From the IMG/VR virus record IMGVR_UViG_3300010354_000634, positions 1 through 24,320 of that record: a stretch of DNA of 24,320 nucleotides, one strand, 5' to 3'. Each line of letters begins with the position of its first letter. Within the stretch, counting starts at the first letter, position 1. The DNA is from a virus. Shown here piece after piece: positions 8,961 through 15,892 of this stretch. The notes beneath the pieces are model-generated. The model did no database searches, was not told the origin of the DNA, and worked only from the letters and a program-made list of their open reading frames with translations. A program made the translations under genes and the position numbers.

Positions 8961-8989
8961 TTGACAAATTTAAAGACATGCACTATATT
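8961..8989 (+). promoter_or_regulatory. Sigma70-type promoter (TTGACA-17-TATATT)
   Basis: Plus strand: TTGACA at 8961-8966, a 17-bp spacer, TATATT at 8984-8989. The start would fall near 8996, giving a leader of about 22 bases before the ATG at 9019. The match is 11 of 12 at ideal spacing and serves a single gene. Confidence 0.85.
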
Positions 8990-9018
8990 AGTATGGTAGT
9001 CAAAACACACAAATCAAA

Positions 9019-9339
9019 ATGATTAAAAACATCGCTCTAGTTTTTGCAGGAGTAATTGGTGCAGCAGCAATTCCTTCAATTGCTTCTACTGCGTCAGAAA
9101 CTGTAACTCTAACTCCAGGTCAAATTGAATTTATTCGTCAAGTTGACAAAGAAACTAATAGCAATTTTAGTAATCTTTCTTCTAATCCTGGATCAGTTCA
9201 AATTATTAAATCTGCAAGTGTTGCTTGTGGAAATGTAGAATTTCAAAAACAATTTATCTACTCTGCAGGGGGTAGCAAAATTGACGCAGAATATGCCTCT
9301 AAAAAATTTGAAACTCTTTTCTGTGGAAATAATCCATAA
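9019..9339 (+). CDS. Exported small protein of unknown function (moron-like)
   Basis: 106 residues. The first 25 or so form a clear Sec signal peptide: MIKN, a hydrophobic core (IALVFAGVIGAAAI) and an Ala/Ser-rich cleavage region before SETVTL. The mature part of about 80 residues is polar and has two cysteines (in SVACGN and LFCGN) that could form a disulphide in the periplasm. I do not recognise the family. It is the only gene here with a signal peptide and the only single-gene transcription unit, flanked by its own sigma70-type promoter and an intrinsic terminator. It sits between two late virion operons on the opposite strand. The arrangement suggests expression by host polymerase soon after infection and action at the cell envelope; both are inferences. 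Confidence 0.85.
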   Translation: MIKNIALVFAGVIGAAAIPSIASTASETVTLTPGQIEFIRQVDKETNSNFSNLSSNPGSVQIIKSASVACGNVEFQKQFIYSAGGSKIDAEYASKKFETLFCGNNP

Positions 9340-9361
9340 TACAAATAAAAAATATTAACAG

Positions 9362-9390
9362 AGAGGGTCAAATAAGACCCTCTTTTTTTA
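9362..9390 (+). terminator. Intrinsic terminator of the exported-protein gene
   Basis: An 8-bp perfect stem AGAGGGTC / GACCCTCT with a 6-base AAATAA loop is followed by seven T on the plus strand. It lies 22 bp after the stop at 9339. On the minus strand the stem is followed by a poorer T-tract, so it may also weakly terminate the gp54-like transcript. Confidence 0.9.
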
Positions 9391-9398
9391 TGCAAAAT

Positions 9399-10298
9399 TT
9401 AAAATAAATTTAAATCGCTAGAATAAGATTTAGAAGAAAGTTGATTCAGGTCACTTTGTTGAAAAACTCTTGTTGGATCTGATGTATCAAATATATCCGA
9501 AAAATTAGTATTAGTATTAGTAAAAGTTCCAGGAGAATAATTTCCAAGATTTATATTTTGATTGAATGCCAGTTCAGTATTTAATTTTGCTTGATCAAAT
9601 GCAGTTAAGTCAAAAGGACTTTCGGGAACCCCATAAGATGTTGTTTGTCCTGGTTCTCCATAAGAACCAACTATAGAAGCATTCGATGCAACATATCTAT
9701 CATAAGTAAATCCTACAGTAATTTTCAATAACTGAGATGACTCATAAGATATAGGCATTGAATTTACTGTGATTGGAAAGGCATTAAAGAAACTATAAAC
9801 TATTTTTTTAGATTGGGTCTTTGTAGATTTTCCAATATTTCTTTCAAATTTTGTTATGAAAATTGAGGTTTTATACGCCTTTGGATATGATACTCTATAT
9901 GATTTATTTAATCTATCCGCATCAGAAATTTGCTCACCAACAATGAATCTCATCCAAGATTCAAATAATGCTATTTGAGTATAATTATAATCTACATAAA
10001 AACTGAAATCAGATTGATTGTCATATAATCTTCTATATGCATGTCTTTGAGTTACTCCAGTAAAATCATTATTAAGTTCATGAGTGGATAATGAGGATCC
10101 TGGCAAAGATGCATCCGAACATGAAATAATCAAGCTTCTGGAAATTTCTGAAGTATTAGTCAATCCACTATAACTAAAAAACTTTTCTACTCCGGACGGA
10201 TATGGAAAATAGCATTCATAGTGAGATGTTAATGCAGGTTGCATTATAAATCTTTTAATGTCACTTACAGATTTTACTGTAGGATTGGGAGCACCCAT
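9399..10298 (-). CDS. Baseplate tail tube initiator-like protein (gp54-like)
   Basis: 299 residues. The C-terminal core (about 165-205) has 'YSFFNAFPITVNSMPISYES' followed by LKITVGFTYDRYV, the pattern of tail-tube-fold proteins (gp19, gp54). The middle (ISCSDASLPGSSLSTHELNN; YNYTQIALFESWMRFI) fits the same family. T4 gp54 has 320 residues and caps the baseplate where the tube starts. The gene lies divergent from gp4-gp48-gp53, and gp48 is the partner of gp54, so context supports the role. It could instead be another tube-fold baseplate protein. Only 32 bp separate its start from that of gp4, with late promoter boxes for both. Confidence 0.6.
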   Translation of the reverse strand: MGAPNPTVKSVSDIKRFIMQPALTSHYECYFPYPSGVEKFFSYSGLTNTSEISRSLIISCSDASLPGSSLSTHELNNDFTGVTQRHAYRRLYDNQSDFSFYVDYNYTQIALFESWMRFIVGEQISDADRLNKSYRVSYPKAYKTSIFITKFERNIGKSTKTQSKKIVYSFFNAFPITVNSMPISYESSQLLKITVGFTYDRYVASNASIVGSYGEPGQTTSYGVPESPFDLTAFDQAKLNTELAFNQNINLGNYSPGTFTNTNTNFSDIFDTSDPTRVFQQSDLNQLSSKSYSSDLNLF

Positions 10299-10308
10299 CT
10301 AATAAATA
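10299..10308 (+). promoter_or_regulatory. Late promoter of gp4-gp48-gp53 (AATAAATA)
   Basis: Plus-strand CTAATAAATA just upstream of gp4; the start would fall near 10315 with a leader of about 15 bases. It touches the start codon of the divergent gp54-like gene. Confidence 0.5.
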
Positions 10309-10320
10309 CTCGGAGTGTTA

Positions 10321-10333
10321 TCATATATTTATG
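10321..10333 (-). promoter_or_regulatory. Late promoter of the gp54-like gene (CATAAATA)
   Basis: Minus-strand CATAAATA at 10333-10326 overlaps the ATG of gp4 and lies 28 bp upstream of the gp54-like ATG. With the plus-strand box at 10301-10308 it forms a pair of facing, overlapping late promoters. Confidence 0.5.
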
Positions 10334-10789
10334 AGTAGAGACGGAAAATATCAACAAGGGTATTTTCGCCCAAGAAATCCGCAAAAATATAAAGGTGATC
10401 CAAGAAATATTATCTATAGATCTTCTTGGGAATTAAAATTTTTGCAGTGGTGTGATCGTAACGAAAATATATTAGAGTATGGTTCTGAAGAATTTTTCAT
10501 TCCTTATCTTGATCCAACTACTGGGAAAGTAAGAAGATATTTCCCTGATGCTTATGTAAAAGTCAAAGAAGCGAGTGGGTATATTAAAAAATACATTGTT
10601 GAAATTAAACCCCTGCGCCAAACAAAACCACCAGTTCCAGGAAAAAAGAAAAAACAAACTTTAATTACTGAGGCACTTACTTACGAAAAAAATTGTGCTA
10701 AATGGAAAGCCGCAGAAGAATGGTGTGCAGATAGAATGCTTGAATTTAAAATTATAACAGAGAATGACCTTGGAATATCATCTAAATAG
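10331..10789 (+). CDS. 4: Head completion protein gp4
   Basis: 152 residues, matching T4 gp4 (also called gp50/65 group head completion, about 150 residues): GYFRPRNPQKYKGDP, then IIYRSSWELKFLQWCD, a beta stretch, RYFPDAYV and YIVEIKPLRQT. Gp4 joins the DNA-filled head before tail attachment. The residues E34, D73, E91 and K93 form the spacing of a PD-(D/E)XK nuclease like TnsA, so it may trim or bind DNA ends at the portal. First gene of a three-gene plus-strand unit with gp48 and gp53. No strong ribosome binding site; GGAG lies about 15 bases upstream. Confidence 0.85.
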   Translation: MSRDGKYQQGYFRPRNPQKYKGDPRNIIYRSSWELKFLQWCDRNENILEYGSEEFFIPYLDPTTGKVRRYFPDAYVKVKEASGYIKKYIVEIKPLRQTKPPVPGKKKKQTLITEALTYEKNCAKWKAAEEWCADRMLEFKIITENDLGISSK

Positions 10790-10816
10790 AATATATTATC
10801 CATCAATAAGTCTATA

Positions 10817-12193
10817 ATGGCGGAAGTAACAATACCTAATGGGTGGAAAAAAGATGGTGATCAAGGTTACTTATCTTCAAACCATAAACCTATAAAAGAC
10901 GGAATTTATTTCCAATATTCAGTAGATCCAAAAACAGGAAATAGAATAGTTTATGGAATTGCACCTCAAATATCAACAGGATTAACTAATCAAGTTACTG
11001 GACAATCATTTGATATTGGTGGAAGTAGAAAAGAAGTCATGTCAATTGATTCTAATGGAAAAATAACAAAGTTAACTTATTATGATGAGATTTCTAAACA
11101 ATATGGAAATGATGGAATAAAAAAATTAACAGATGATAGTAAACAAGCTGCAACAACTCTTTTAAAACAAACAGGAACTACAGATTCAGTAAAAAATTCA
11201 ACTGAATACAAAAGTTCTTTAGCAAATACTGAAAATGGTGATTCATCAAATATAGATACTGGAAAAGAAGGTTTATCTAAGTTTGATCAAGATAAATTTA
11301 ATCAAGCAATAAGTGATGGTGATTATAGAAAAGAATATAAAGGTGGTGTAGTAAATCAAAATTATTACATATACCCAATCACGATGAGTGGAGAACAAGA
11401 TAGAATTAAGTTCACAATGTTTAGATATCAACCTAAAAAAGTTGATATTAGTGTTGATAATTTTTCAAAAGGTCAGGCATTTTCTGGAGAAAATAGAAAT
11501 AAATCTTCCCCATTAGGAACAGCATTTTTACCAATTCAACCAGATATTTCCGATTCAAATCGTGTATCTTGGGGTGATAATGAAATGGATGCTGTTGCAG
11601 GACTAGCAGCAGCGGCAGCATATGGAACTATACTTGGTGGGGGAGAAAATCTAGAAGAAGCAGGCAAAGGAATCATAAAAGGAATTGCGGAAAACAAAGG
11701 TGATATTACTTCACTTATAGCGGGACAATTAGGTGGAGAAGCAGCAGGATTAAATAAAAATTTTCTGACAAGGGTTACTGGAGCAATTTTAAATCCAAAT
11801 CTTGAGTTACTATTCAATGGTCCAGAATTGAGAAGTTTTTCTTTTACATTCATAATGTCTGCAAGAGAACCTAAGGAATCTATAGAAATAAGAAATATTA
11901 TAAGGTTTTTTAAGCAGGGTATGTCAGTTAAAAGATCAAATACTAATTTATTTTTAAAAACACCTAATGTTTTCGATATATCTTATGAAGGAAAATGTAC
12001 ACCTTGGATTAATAAAATAAAAACTTGTGCTTTACGCGATTGTAGTGTTACTTATACTCCAGATCAAAGTTATGCAACATATGAAGATGGTGCTATGACT
12101 TCATATCGAATGACATTATCATTCACAGAAATAGATCCAATCTACGATGATAATTATGGAATTGATCCAATTACAAAAGATATAGGTTACTAA
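10817..12193 (+). CDS. 48: Baseplate tail tube cap gp48
   Basis: 458 residues. The C-terminal half carries the family signature: NGPELRSFSFTFIMSAREPK, then EIRNIIRFFKQGMSVKR and, near the end, a Cys-containing beta stretch with 'YMTLSFTEIDPIYDD'-like sequence. An Ala/Gly-rich segment at about 255-300 looks like a flexible or membrane-like linker. T4 gp48 (364 residues) sits on the baseplate and, with gp54, starts tail tube growth. The cyanophage form is longer at the N terminus. It follows gp4 by 27 bp and precedes gp53 by 1 bp, one transcription unit. Confidence 0.8.
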   Translation: MAEVTIPNGWKKDGDQGYLSSNHKPIKDGIYFQYSVDPKTGNRIVYGIAPQISTGLTNQVTGQSFDIGGSRKEVMSIDSNGKITKLTYYDEISKQYGNDGIKKLTDDSKQAATTLLKQTGTTDSVKNSTEYKSSLANTENGDSSNIDTGKEGLSKFDQDKFNQAISDGDYRKEYKGGVVNQNYYIYPITMSGEQDRIKFTMFRYQPKKVDISVDNFSKGQAFSGENRNKSSPLGTAFLPIQPDISDSNRVSWGDNEMDAVAGLAAAAAYGTILGGGENLEEAGKGIIKGIAENKGDITSLIAGQLGGEAAGLNKNFLTRVTGAILNPNLELLFNGPELRSFSFTFIMSAREPKESIEIRNIIRFFKQGMSVKRSNTNLFLKTPNVFDISYEGKCTPWINKIKTCALRDCSVTYTPDQSYATYEDGAMTSYRMTLSFTEIDPIYDDNYGIDPITKDIGY

Positions 12194-12194
12194 A

Positions 12195-12911
12195 ATGGCA
12201 TCATATTTCAGACAAGTACCAAACTTCGATTATGTTTCCAGAAATGCTGGAGACAAATACATTTCAGAATACATTGAAGTCAAAAATCTTTTCAAGCGTG
12301 GAAAGTTGAGAGAAGATATTTTTGCAAACTTACAATTCTTTGAAAAGTACTCAATTATTGGAGATGAAAGACCTGATAATGTTGCCTATAAATTCTATAA
12401 TGATGAAACCTTAGATTGGGTAATTCTTCTTTCAAATAATATATTAAACATTCAAACAGAATGGCCAATGACTCAAAGAACCTTTGATGAGATTATGTTA
12501 GATCGCTATAATTCTTATGATAATCTTTATAATGGAGTTCATCATTATGAAACAAATGAAATTAAAAACTCATTTGGAATCATAGTTTTAAGAGAAGGAC
12601 TAAAAATTAGTCCAACTTGGGAAAGTAATGGAAATTTCATAAAAGAAAATTCATCCTATTATTATGAATTTTGGGATCCCGGTCTAGAATCAAATGTTCA
12701 AATACCTTCAACAACTTTCGTAAGACCAGTAACAAATTACGAATATGAAAATAATATACAAGAACAAAAAAGAAATATCTATGTACTCAAGCCAAGATAT
12801 CTAAATGTAGTATTTAATGATATGGATAATATTATGCCATATAAAAAAGGTTCTCAGCAATATGTTACTGAGAACCTTAAGCGTGGTGATAATATCAGAA
12901 TTTATACTTGA
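12195..12911 (+). CDS. 53: Baseplate wedge protein gp53
   Basis: 238 residues with the gp53 wedge family core: YISEYIEVKNLFKRGKLRED, then FEKYSIIGDERPDNVAYKFY and LDWVILLSNNI in the first 100 residues. T4 gp53 (196 residues) joins wedges into the hexagonal baseplate. It is the last gene of the gp4-gp48-gp53 unit. Its stop (12909-12911) directly abuts the stop of gp32 on the other strand, so there is no intergenic space. The last 70 bases also contain, on the other strand, an intrinsic terminator facing gp32. Confidence 0.87.
   Translation: MASYFRQVPNFDYVSRNAGDKYISEYIEVKNLFKRGKLREDIFANLQFFEKYSIIGDERPDNVAYKFYNDETLDWVILLSNNILNIQTEWPMTQRTFDEIMLDRYNSYDNLYNGVHHYETNEIKNSFGIIVLREGLKISPTWESNGNFIKENSSYYYEFWDPGLESNVQIPSTTFVRPVTNYEYENNIQEQKRNIYVLKPRYLNVVFNDMDNIMPYKKGSQQYVTENLKRGDNIRIYT
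12843..12878 (-). terminator. Intrinsic terminator of gp32, antisense inside gp53
   Basis: A perfect 11-bp inverted repeat AAGGTTCTCAG / CTGAGAACCTT (12847-12857 and 12868-12878) encloses a 10-base loop. On the minus strand it is followed by six T (12848-12843); on the plus strand it is followed by AAGCGTGG, so it works one way only. It lies 34 bp beyond the gp32 stop, within the coding sequence of gp53. Confidence 0.85.
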
Positions 12912-13883
12912 TCACTCATTAGCAAGTTTTTGGAAATAAGAAAGAGTATCATCATCTTCATCTGAATCAGAAGAGAGATTGCTCAGTTCAGAACGAAGAT
13001 TCTCTGGTACGCTTGGAGCAGATTTACTCTTACGATATGATTCTTCTAGTTCCTGCATCACATTGTCTTCAATGTTTTGCTTAGGAGCATAAGATTCATA
13101 CTCATCTTCTTCATCAGCAGATGAAGATTTAGGAGCAACCTTACCAATACCAAGAACATTATTAAGACGCTTTTCTAGATCATCATAAGATTTAAACTGA
13201 TCAGCAGCAACAATAGCAGAAAGAGAATATTCTTTCTTCCAAATTGCTTCTAGAGCATCGTCATCATCTAGGAGAGGTTCTGGAGAATCAAATTCGGATT
13301 TATCATAGTTCCAATATCCTTCTACCTTACGGATTTTGAGGCGGAAGTTGGCACCTTTCCAGAAATCAAATGGATTGATTGGTTCCTCATCTTCAAATTC
13401 TGGTTGCATTGCGTTCAGAATCTTATCAAAGATTTTCTTACCAAATTTGAAGAGAAATACTTTACCTTCGTTTTCTGGTTGAGCAGGATCTTTCAATACA
13501 TAAATGTTTGCGTAGTATGAAAGCTTACGCTTACGTTGACGAACAATATCCTTATCGCGATCATTCCCAGAGTTCCAGAGTTCTGTGTTTGATGCACATA
13601 CTGGACACTTCTGACCAAGTGTAGTAAGACAGTTATCAATTAACCAACCACCAGTTCCTTGAAATGCGTGATTGTACATTTTTACCCAAGGTAGATCTTC
13701 ACCATCAGGAGCAGGAAGGAAACGGATGATAGCAGAACCTACATCCCCTTTACCCATTGTGGGTTTCCAGAAGCGTTCATCGGTTCCACCGGATCCACCA
13801 GTATTCATTTTTTCAACTTCTTTTACCAGTTTATCGGTAAGAGAACCAAGTTTGGATTGTTTTTTTAGAGATTCGAATGACAT
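12912..13883 (-). CDS. 32: Single-stranded DNA binding protein gp32
   Basis: 323 residues. The N terminus holds the LAST-type cooperativity segment (LKKQSKLGSL). The core has the zinc motif H72-x12-C85-x7-C93-x2-C96 (KCPVC), preceded by the conserved WKPTMGKGDVGSAIIRFLP and followed by YYANIYVLKD. The C-terminal 60 residues are acidic (EDEYES; SDSDEDDD), the tail that contacts gp59 and polymerase in T4. It coats ssDNA during replication, repair and recombination. It has its own sigma70-like promoter in the end of the DUF1825 gene and an antisense-embedded terminator beyond its stop, so it can be made alone or with gp33-gp59-DUF1825. A confident call. Confidence 0.96.
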   Translation of the reverse strand: MSFESLKKQSKLGSLTDKLVKEVEKMNTGGSGGTDERFWKPTMGKGDVGSAIIRFLPAPDGEDLPWVKMYNHAFQGTGGWLIDNCLTTLGQKCPVCASNTELWNSGNDRDKDIVRQRKRKLSYYANIYVLKDPAQPENEGKVFLFKFGKKIFDKILNAMQPEFEDEEPINPFDFWKGANFRLKIRKVEGYWNYDKSEFDSPEPLLDDDDALEAIWKKEYSLSAIVAADQFKSYDDLEKRLNNVLGIGKVAPKSSSADEEDEYESYAPKQNIEDNVMQELEESYRKSKSAPSVPENLRSELSNLSSDSDEDDDTLSYFQKLANE

Positions 13884-13946
13884 TTTAGTTAAGTACAGAT
13901 TTGGCTTTTTTGACTTAGCTTAAGGGATCGTCCAGCCCATAGTATC

Positions 13947-13975
13947 ATTTTACTCTGATTCTTCTTCCCCGTCAA
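13947..13975 (-). promoter_or_regulatory. Sigma70-type promoter of gp32 (TTGACG-17-TAAAAT)
   Basis: Minus strand: TTGACG at 13975-13970, a 17-bp spacer and TAAAAT at 13952-13947. Both boxes match consensus at 5 of 6. The -35 and part of the spacer lie in the last codons of the DUF1825 gene. The leader to the gp32 ATG would be about 57 bases, long enough for autogenous translational control as in T4 gp32, though no pseudoknot was worked out. Confidence 0.65.
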
Positions 13976-14303
13976 GTTGCTTTTTCATGATTTCAATTAA
14001 TCTAGTCATATTATTGAATATTGTATTAACATCAACATTTGGAGGCATACCCATAAGTTGAGCAGATTCAATAACCTTGTTTTTCATTTCAATCGCTTGA
14101 GGATCATCAGATAAACTCAAACGAGTATAAAGAATTTTTTGTTTATTTAGAAGTTTTTCAAGAAGAGAAATATGAAACTTTTTCTCTTCATCATTCATAG
14201 AAGAGAAAGAAAAAATATTGCGATAAACATCATCCTGCAAGATAGAGATTTCAGTCATCTCTGCACGAACTATGTCAGAATTAAAGAAACTCACAGAACA
14301 CAC
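13950..14303 (-). CDS. DUF1825-family protein (cyanobacterial family)
   Basis: 117 residues. The pattern SFFNSDIVRAEMTEI near the start, KKFHISLLEKLLNKQKILYTRLSLSDD in the middle and 'FNNMTRLIEIMKKQLDGE' at the end aligns in order with cyanobacterial DUF1825 proteins (FFDSDIVQ.., K.LFIEQMEALM.RYRIFMKRFELSDD, ..QMFDQM..TLERMK). It is predicted all-helical. The family is of unknown function and nearly confined to cyanobacteria and their phages, so host origin is likely. It overlaps the end of gp59 by 13 bp and precedes gp32, so it is co-transcribed with replication and late-transcription genes. Confidence 0.75.
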   Translation of the reverse strand: MCSVSFFNSDIVRAEMTEISILQDDVYRNIFSFSSMNDEEKKFHISLLEKLLNKQKILYTRLSLSDDPQAIEMKNKVIESAQLMGMPPNVDVNTIFNNMTRLIEIMKKQLDGEEESE

Positions 14304-14884
14304 TCCTTTAAAATTAGTTTGTATTTATTACTATCAATATGTAGGAATGGTGTATATTTTTCAATTTTCATGGATACAAATTCCCACACAGGGTCTTGAA
14401 GTTTTCTGTCAAATTGTTTTTTATATCCAAGAATTTTGTTTAAGATTATCATTGTTTCTAATGATAATTTGTTTTGAAGAAACTCTTTCAAAATCTTTGG
14501 ATGCCTATTACCTTCAATTTTAAACATCTCATCAAAGTTTTTAGAATTAAATACACTTATCTCATCTTTAAAAATATAAGCAAGTGATTGGGTCTTACGC
14601 ATCCAATTTTTATAATTAGTTTCTCCTTCTTTAATAATCTCACCCACCCATAAGGATTGAGGATCATCACAGGAAGCGAAATTAGACACAAAGAAGTTGA
14701 TGATTTCTTCGTCACTTTTCTGACGAGACATCTTTTCAAAATAGAATCTATCTTTGCGTTTATAGAAGGATTGAATATTTGCTTTTATCTTTCCGTTGTA
14801 GGTAAAGTAATTATAATTCTTATTAGTGAAATGATTCTTGATCGCCAAATATGTGGTATAGACCTGAAAGGGATTCACATTCAA
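14291..14884 (-). CDS. 59: Helicase loader gp59
   Basis: 197 residues, all-helical, aligned over its length with T4 gp59 (217 residues): PFQVYTTYLAIKNHFTNKNY at the start (T4 VYKLYLMIKQHMNGKYD), YKRKDRFYFEKMSRQ (T4 YQKRRDKYFFQKLSE), SLWVGEI, and LSLETMIILNKILGY near the C terminus. Gp59 binds forked DNA and gp32 and loads the gp41 helicase. The ATG overlaps the gp33 stop (ATGA). Position between gp33 and gp32 is typical of cyanomyophages. The gene contains a 9-bp AT-rich inverted repeat at 14445-14468, of unclear meaning. Confidence 0.9.
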   Translation of the reverse strand: MNVNPFQVYTTYLAIKNHFTNKNYNYFTYNGKIKANIQSFYKRKDRFYFEKMSRQKSDEEIINFFVSNFASCDDPQSLWVGEIIKEGETNYKNWMRKTQSLAYIFKDEISVFNSKNFDEMFKIEGNRHPKILKEFLQNKLSLETMIILNKILGYKKQFDRKLQDPVWEFVSMKIEKYTPFLHIDSNKYKLILKECVL

Positions 14885-15147
14885 AATACTAATCGTGCTT
14901 TAGATGTTTTCTTGAGAAAATTAAGTTCCATTGCCTCGAACTTAATTTTTTCTTTAAGTGGTTTTGAAAGAAGTTTAGGAACAGATTCTAAGTCAATCTT
15001 ATTGATTTCGCAGAAAGCAATGACTGCATCAATATAGGAGATATTTTCAATTACCACAAGCTTCTCAACCTCTTGGGCAAACCTTGATGGGCAAAAGAAC
15101 TTTTCTTCTAATACCTTTTCTAATTCTTGATTGATGTCAGAATTCAT
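14881..15147 (-). CDS. 33: Late transcription coactivator gp33
   Basis: 88 residues from the ATG at 15147; an in-frame GTG at 15171 would add 8. The core FAQEVEKLVVIENISYIDAVIAFCEINKI and LKEKIKFEAMELNFLKK parallels T4 gp33 (IIEKMVEEFGMSYLEATTAFLEENSI; IIEKIQSEAIDENLL). Gp33 bridges RNA polymerase, the late sigma factor gp55 and the gp45 clamp. It is the first gene behind a perfect sigma70-type promoter, which fits early or middle expression before late genes. No strong ribosome binding site is visible for either start. Confidence 0.85.
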   Translation of the reverse strand: MNSDINQELEKVLEEKFFCPSRFAQEVEKLVVIENISYIDAVIAFCEINKIDLESVPKLLSKPLKEKIKFEAMELNFLKKTSKARLVF

Positions 15148-15198
15148 TAATTGAATAAGCGTAAGAGACACAATGATTAATTTATCACGATTTCAACT

Positions 15199-15227
15199 AT
15201 TATAGGGTTTATGGTTTGGATTGTCAA
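15199..15227 (-). promoter_or_regulatory. Perfect consensus sigma70-type promoter (TTGACA-17-TATAAT)
   Basis: Minus strand: TTGACA at 15227-15222, a 17-bp spacer and TATAAT at 15204-15199. It drives gp33-gp59-DUF1825-gp32. The -35 box overlaps the stop codon of the upstream nuclease gene (15224-15226). A 12 of 12 match at ideal spacing is very unlikely by chance. Confidence 0.93.
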
Positions 15228-15892
15228 GCAATCGTCTGCAGTTTATCGTTTACAAATTTTTTGATATATTGAACTACCATTTTCATGTATTTGTTCAAAT
15301 CTCTTTCTTCATAAACAACACATTCACCATTTTCACAAGTCATAATAATTACTAGTTTTTTAATTTGAATGCCAGTCATTTCATAGAGTGCCATTCCGTA
15401 AAACATAGTTTGGACGAAATATGAATCTATCCAATCTCGCGGTTTTGGTTCTTTAGAAGTTTTATAATCGATAACAGCAAGTTCTCCATCAAACTCTGCT
15501 ATGGTATCTACAGAACCGGCAACACCAAGAATCTCACTAAACAGAGAACCTTCTAATGTGCGAATATTATTTATACGATTAAGAGTTGGTTTAGCGATAT
15601 TAAATAAATGTTCTGAAATTGGTTGAACTTCTGGAAGTTCTTGATTTAACAAATAGTTTTCAATCAGAGTATGTGCATCAGTTCCACGACTGGTTGCTCT
15701 TTTAGTAATTCGGTTTGCTTCTTCTTCACCAACTCTTTGTCTCCACTTGGCAAACTTTTCTTTATTATAATGACTAATAACGGAGGTAATAGAAACTAAT
15801 TTCTTATTTTCTCCGTTAATAGTATAATAACGAACTCCATCTATATTCTCCCTTTTAAGTTCGGGAAGATTCAAATCAACGTGAATAAACAT
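15224..15892 (-). CDS. PD-(D/E)XK nuclease (RecB/Cas4-like exonuclease)
   Basis: 222 residues with the RecB-family nuclease motifs in order: H74 in RGTDAHTLIENYL with E78; E120; GVAGSVD with D129; IDYKT with D142 and K144; and Q161-x3-Y165 (QTMFYG). The family binds Mg2+ and cuts DNA from ends. No helicase domain or Cys cluster is present, so it is a stand-alone nuclease. Its ATG follows the phoH stop without a gap. Likely roles are degradation of host DNA or processing of replication and recombination ends; neither can be chosen from sequence. Confidence 0.85.
   Translation of the reverse strand: MFIHVDLNLPELKRENIDGVRYYTINGENKKLVSITSVISHYNKEKFAKWRQRVGEEEANRITKRATSRGTDAHTLIENYLLNQELPEVQPISEHLFNIAKPTLNRINNIRTLEGSLFSEILGVAGSVDTIAEFDGELAVIDYKTSKEPKPRDWIDSYFVQTMFYGMALYEMTGIQIKKLVIIMTCENGECVVYEERDLNKYMKMVVQYIKKFVNDKLQTIA

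Noticed and set aside
14445-14468. 9-bp inverted repeat ATTATCATT / AATGATAAT in gp59
   Set aside because: Very AT-rich, lies mid-gene, and lacks a T-tract on the minus strand; not called a terminator.
15567-15580. TATAAATA (minus) inside the RecB-like nuclease gene
   Set aside because: Mid-gene and not upstream of any start; expected by chance in AT-rich DNA.
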